From the NCBI RefSeq assembly GCF_001956315.1, contig NZ_MOLY01000046.1, forward strand, positions 248,001 through 312,000: 64,000 nt of DNA. The letters are read 5' to 3'. This DNA comes from Sphingomonas montana (GTDB lineage: Bacteria > Pseudomonadota > Alphaproteobacteria > Sphingomonadales > Sphingomonadaceae). Positions 60,882-64,000 of this stretch are shown here, in pieces. Within the stretch, counting starts at the first letter, position 1; every line of letters starts with the position of its first letter. The translations under genes were made by a program, and so were the position numbers. Below the pieces are notes generated by a model that ran no database searches, was not told the origin of the DNA, and saw only the letters and a program-made list of their open reading frames with translations.

Positions 60882-61364
60882 TTATTCGACGATCGCGAGC
60901 GGCTGGTCGAATTCGACCGGCTGGCCGTTGTCGACGAACAGCTGGCGCACGGTGCCGGCGCGCGGGGCGACGATCGGGTTCATGACCTTCATCGCCTCCA
61001 CAATCAGCAGCGTGTCGCCGGCGGCCACCGACTGGCCGATGGTGGCGAACGGCTTGGACCCCGGTTCGGCCGCCATGTAGGCGGTGCCGACCATCGGCGA
61101 TTTCACGACGCCGGGGTGATCGGCGGGCTCGATCGCCAGCGGGGCGGGGGCGGTCGCGACGGGTGCCGGCGCAGCAGCGGGGGCCGGGGCGGGTGCCGCC
61201 TGCATGACGGGCGCGGTGATCGCGGCGGCCTTGCGCACCACGCGGATGCGGCGGTCGCCGTCGGACACCTCGATTTCGGTCAGGTGCGTATCGTCGAGCA
61301 GTTCGGCCAGTTGCTTCACCAGGTCGACATCGACCTGCATCGCGCCGTTGGGGGTATCGGTCAT
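60882..61364 (-). CDS. accB: Acetyl-CoA carboxylase biotin carboxyl carrier protein
   Basis: 160 residues from [23 protein letters not shown]. Helical N-terminus ([23 protein letters not shown]), Ala/Pro hinge (about 55-85), and biotinyl domain [16 protein letters not shown]...[13 protein letters not shown] with biotinylated Lys in EAMKVMN. 30 bp after aroQ in the aroQ-accB-accC order common to many proteobacteria. Confidence 0.96.
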   Translation of the reverse strand: MTDTPNGAMQVDVDLVKQLAELLDDTHLTEIEVSDGDRRIRVVRKAAAITAPVMQAAPAPAPAAAPAPVATAPAPLAIEPADHPGVVKSPMVGTAYMAAEPGSKPFATIGQSVAAGDTLLIVEAMKVMNPIVAPRAGTVRQLFVDNGQPVEFDQPLAIVE

Positions 61365-61394
61365 CTTCGGAGTCCCTGTTTTGGCGCGCAAATG

Positions 61395-61835
61395 TCAGAG
61401 CTTGGCGGCGGCGTCCAGCGCCAGCACGTAGGAATGCGCGCCGAAGCCCGCGATCGTGCCCTTCGCGGCCATGCCGACATAGCTGATGTGGCGGAAGGTT
61501 TCGCGGGCATGCGGGTTGGACAGGTGGACCTCGATTACCGGCACGGACACCGCCTTGATCGCATCGTGGATGGCGATGGAGGTATGGGTGAAGGCGCCGG
61601 CGTTGAGCAGCACGGCCTTTGCCCCGCGCGCGTTCGCTTCCTGGATCCAGTCGACCAGCAGCCCTTCGTGGTTGGTCTGCCGCATGTCGATTTCGAGACC
61701 GATCTCCTGCGCGCGGTCGTCCAGCATCCCGGCGATGTCGTCCAGCGTGTCGGACCCGTAGATGGCGGGTTCGCGCAGGCCCAGCATGTTCAGGTTGGGG
61801 CCGTTCAGGACATAGACGATGGGGCTGTCCGGCAT
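61395..61835 (-). CDS. aroQ: Type II 3-dehydroquinate dehydratase
   Basis: 146 residues. [28 protein letters not shown] (with catalytic Tyr), [53 protein letters not shown] (catalytic His in EVHLSN). Third step of the shikimate pathway. First gene of the leftward aroQ-accB-accC operon. Confidence 0.97.
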   Translation of the reverse strand: MPDSPIVYVLNGPNLNMLGLREPAIYGSDTLDDIAGMLDDRAQEIGLEIDMRQTNHEGLLVDWIQEANARGAKAVLLNAGAFTHTSIAIHDAIKAVSVPVIEVHLSNPHARETFRHISYVGMAAKGTIAGFGAHSYVLALDAAAKL

Positions 61836-61900
61836 TGCGGGCTTTCTGGTGGCGTGGAGGGACGCATCCTACAACGGACGGGCGGGCGAGGCAAAGCTGT

Positions 61901-62131
61901 CGTCATCCCGGACTTGATCCGGGATCCCGCTTTATCTCGTCCGCGGCGAAGGCAGCGGGGCCCCGGATCAAGTCCGGGGCGACGTGGAGGCAAAGTGCAG
62001 TTTGGCCCGCCTCCCTTTCAAGGGAGGGGTTGGGGTGGGTGCTGCCGCGAAGACGGCAGCGCGTGAACCAGCGTCGGAGCGGCGAGTCTGCGCTCGCCGA
62101 CCCACCCCCGGCCCCTCCCTTGAAAGGGAGA
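61901..62131. repeat. Two nested-repeat blocks in the 374-bp gap before thiSG
   Basis: 61836-62209 has no gene. Block 1: 28-bp inverted pair 61901-61928 / 61957-61984 of the CGTCATCCCGGA family (right arm altered to GGGGCGACG). Block 2: 62009-62131, CCTCCCTTTCAAGGGAGG and CTCCCTTGAAAGGGAG hairpins at the two ends, themselves complementary to each other. No TPP-riboswitch core seen. Confidence 0.75.
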
Positions 62132-62209
62132 GGGAAGAAGATGTTGTCCCGCTACCGTTTGAACATCGCCCCTCGCGTCTCTAGATCGCGGGTTAGGACG
62201 GAGACGCAG

Positions 62210-63217
62210 ATGCATAGCGACGGTACGATCACACTCAGCGTGAATGGCGAGCATAAGCGGGTGCGCGCCGGGATCACGCTGGCGGAGCTGGCGTCGGAGC
62301 TGGGGCTGGTGCCGGAAAAGGTGGCGGTGGAGCGCAACCTGGAGGTGGTGCCGCGGTCCACGCTGGGACAGGTCGTGGCCGAGGATGGCGACGAGCTTGA
62401 GATCGTGCATTTCGTGGGCGGGGGCGACCATGTCGCCGCGCCGGCGAAGGACGACAGCTGGACCGTCGCGGGGCGGACGTTCCGGTCGCGGCTCATCGTG
62501 GGGACGGGCAAGTACAAGAACTTTGCGCAGAATGCGGCGGCGGTGGAGGCGGCGGGCGCTGAGATCGTGACCGTGGCGGTGCGCCGCGTGAACGTGTCGG
62601 ATCGCAATGCGCCGGTGCTGATGGACTATATCGACCCGAAGAAGGTCACGTACCTGCCCAACACCGCGGGTTGCTTCACCGCGGACGAAGCGATCCGCAC
62701 GCTGCGGCTGGCGCGCGAGGCGGGGGGCTGGGACCTGGTGAAGCTGGAGGTGCTGGGCGAGGCACGGACTCTGTACCCCGACATGGTCGAGACGATCCGC
62801 GCGTGCGAGATCCTGGCCAAGGAGGGGTTCCTGCCGATGGTGTACTGCGTCGACGATCCGATCGCGGCGAAGCGGCTGGAGAATGTCGGCGCGGTGGCGA
62901 TCATGCCGCTCGGCGCGCCGATCGGATCCGGCCTCGGCATCCAGAACCGCGTGACGATCCGGCTGATCGTGGAGGGGGCGAGCGTGCCGGTGCTGGTCGA
63001 TGCGGGCGTGGGCACCGCGTCGGAGGCGGCGGTGGCGATGGAACTGGGCTGCGACGGGGTGCTGATGAACACCGCGATCGCGGAGGCCAAGGACCCGGTG
63101 ATGATGGCGACCGCGATGCGCCATGCGGTGGAGGCGGGGCGGCTGGCCTACCGCGCCGGGCGGATGGGACGGCGCATGTACGCCGACCCGTCGAGCCCGC
63201 TGGGCGGGTTGATTTGA
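62210..63217 (+). CDS. thiG: ThiS-ThiG fusion: sulfur carrier domain plus thiazole synthase
   Basis: 335 residues from ATG 62210 (preceded by GGACGGAG); ATG 62138 is in frame but adds an unlikely leader. Residues 1-72 are a ThiS beta-grasp domain ([27 protein letters not shown]...[13 protein letters not shown]). The Gly-Gly that should be the free C-terminus for thiocarboxylation lies inside the chain (70-72). Residues 83-335 are Thi[16 protein letters not shown], Schiff-base Lys178 in [55 protein letters not shown]. Makes the thiazole moiety of thiamin. Confidence 0.95.
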   Translation: MHSDGTITLSVNGEHKRVRAGITLAELASELGLVPEKVAVERNLEVVPRSTLGQVVAEDGDELEIVHFVGGGDHVAAPAKDDSWTVAGRTFRSRLIVGTGKYKNFAQNAAAVEAAGAEIVTVAVRRVNVSDRNAPVLMDYIDPKKVTYLPNTAGCFTADEAIRTLRLAREAGGWDLVKLEVLGEARTLYPDMVETIRACEILAKEGFLPMVYCVDDPIAAKRLENVGAVAIMPLGAPIGSGLGIQNRVTIRLIVEGASVPVLVDAGVGTASEAAVAMELGCDGVLMNTAIAEAKDPVMMATAMRHAVEAGRLAYRAGRMGRRMYADPSSPLGGLI

Positions 63218-63320
63218 GCGGGTGGCGCGGTGCGGCGGAACCGGGATGCGCGCGGTCAGTTCTAACATAGGTCAATGGGATCGCGCCCGTCGGGGCGCGG
63301 CGACAGACAGGAGAATTGAC

Positions 63321-63512
63321 ATGGGTGAATTCACCGACAAGCTCAAGGGCGCCGCGAACGAGGCCATCGGCAACGTGAAGCAGGCCATCGGCGAAGGTAC
63401 GGACAACCACGACCTGAAGGCCGAGGGCCATGCGCAGGAAGCCAAGGGCGAGATGCAGCACGCCAAGGGCGACGTGAAGGGTGGCGTTAAGAACGTGGTC
63501 GACAAGATCTGA
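63321..63512 (+). CDS. CsbD-like stress protein
   Basis: 63 residues from MGEFTDKLKGAANEAIGNVKQAIG, behind a GACAGGAGAATTGAC ribosome-binding region. Amphipathic, Lys/Glu/Ala/Gly-rich CsbD repeat (AEGHAQEAKGEMQHAKGDVKGGVKN). Family members are abundant general-stress proteins of unknown mechanism. Monocistronic with its own terminator. Confidence 0.92.
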   Translation: MGEFTDKLKGAANEAIGNVKQAIGEGTDNHDLKAEGHAQEAKGEMQHAKGDVKGGVKNVVDKI

Positions 63513-63534
63513 TCTTCGCTACCGACGAATGACG

Positions 63535-63569
63535 AAACGCCGTCGCAGTTTACACTGCGGCGGCGTTTT
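63535..63569 (+). terminator. Rho-independent terminator of the CsbD-like gene
   Basis: AAACGCCGTCGCAG pairs with CTGCGGCGGCGTTT (one mismatch) around a loop of about six bases, followed by T residues, 22 bp after the stop. Confidence 0.88.
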
Positions 63570-63669
63570 GGCGTGTGGGGGTGTTTCAGATCTGATCGCA
63601 CAAATGTGGGATGTCTGGGGGCATCGTCTGCTTTTGAACGCGTAAACGTTCCCGGCGGGCACCGGACCG

Positions 63670-64000
63670 TTAGTGGAGCCCCAGCGTGTGGCGATGCGCG
63701 GTGATGAGTTGCTCGACTTCCGTTCTGAACCCGGCTGGATCGGCAAGCAGCGTGCTCACCCGCGCTACGGCGGGTTGGACGCGGGGGTCTTGGACGGACT
63801 GGAACAGGGCGGTGGCGTCCGCGGTGCGGCCCGCCATCTCCGCAGCCATCCCGGCATGATAGGCGGACCAGCTGCCTCTCGCAGCCTTCGGGAGAGCTCT
63901 CTCCCTTGCGACGAGCACCCTCGCCACGTCGTCGGGAGAACGGAAGGTCTGATCGAGAAGCGTCGCCTCATCTGCGGCCGCCTGTGCCAACCGGATGGCT
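63670..64000 (-). CDS. Hypothetical helical-repeat protein, N-terminus outside the window
   Basis: At least 109 codons open to the right edge (upstream codons read AIRL-AQAAADEATL). The stretch AYHAGMAAEMAGRTADATALFQSVQDPRVQPAVARVSTLLADP is TPR/helical-repeat-like. Ends VEQLITAHRHTLGLH. Family not recognised. Confidence 0.6.
   Translation of the reverse strand, partial: AIRLAQAAADEATLLDQTFRSPDDVARVLVARERALPKAARGSWSAYHAGMAAEMAGRTADATALFQSVQDPRVQPAVARVSTLLADPAGFRTEVEQLITAHRHTLGLH

Noticed and set aside
61901-62131. CRISPR array or mobile element ends suggested by repeats
   Set aside because: Repeats are paired palindromes, not regular direct repeats with unique spacers, and no cas, transposase or integrase gene is in the window.
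61836-62209. TPP riboswitch before the thiS-thiG fusion
   Set aside because: The conserved CUGAGA and related core elements were not seen; the hairpins present belong to repeats.

Overview
The window is a GC-rich chromosomal segment of an alphaproteobacterium, most likely a sphingomonad (Sphingomonas or a close relative). This is inferred from the two large TonB-dependent receptors, the NDUFA12/MlaD/DUF2155 operon, the ThiS-ThiG fusion, the small Cys-containing secreted proteins, and the short palindromic repeats that fill the gaps between genes. It holds housekeeping chromosome with dense, often translationally coupled operons. I see no rRNA, CRISPR array, transposase, integrase or phage module.

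Layout: 1-2.2 kb, 3' end of groEL, an unknown secreted protein and a small membrane protein. 2.4-9.6 kb, an Oar-like TonB-dependent receptor, a prepilin peptidase, and two divergent SPOR-domain envelope proteins (Sel1 type and TPR lipoprotein type). 9.6-13.5 kb, a leftward operon of a DUF3089 hydrolase, ruvX, pyrB and a dihydroorotase-like protein that has lost most metal ligands. 13.6-18.0 kb, gatC-gatA-(membrane protein)-(AbrB/VapC-type toxin-antitoxin)-gatB. 18.2-24.6 kb, a tripartite EmrAB/outer-membrane efflux operon and a ZnuD-like TonB-dependent receptor. 24.7-26.2 kb, a fumarylacetoacetate-hydrolase-family enzyme and a small secreted protein. 26.3-29.9 kb, tRNA-Trp-secE-nusG-rplK-rplA-rplJ-rplL, ending at a strong terminator and not followed by rpoB.

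29.9-38 kb carries a GGDEF/EAL protein, a fatty acyl-AMP ligase, recX, a twin cold-shock-domain protein, NDUFA12-MlaD-DUF2155 and aat. The DUF2155 gene and aat overlap tail to tail by 190 bp. 38-45.4 kb has an M28 peptidase, a threonine aldolase, an EamA transporter overlapping an NAD-dependent epimerase-like gene, and pepN. 45.7-49.2 kb is a leftward Mla-type lipid transport operon. 49.4-54.3 kb has a HAD hydrolase, a Cys/Met-metabolism PLP enzyme, pgeF-galE and a BtuF-like binding protein. 54.7-57.8 kb has BtuCD-like transporter genes and a YihY/BrkB protein. 57.9-64 kb has a Pro/Ala-rich secreted protein, an orphan ParA, aroQ-accB-accC, the thiS-thiG fusion, a CsbD-like protein and a truncated gene at the edge.

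No large undescribed multi-gene system is evident. The most unusual arrangement is the toxin-antitoxin pair between gatA and gatB, with a perfect 19-bp palindrome before the antitoxin and stop/start overlaps that tie toxin translation to GatB. Other points worth checking are the degenerate dihydroorotase, the ThiS-ThiG fusion, the two convergent coding overlaps, and at least five families of intergenic inverted repeat. All start choices and regulatory calls were made by eye.
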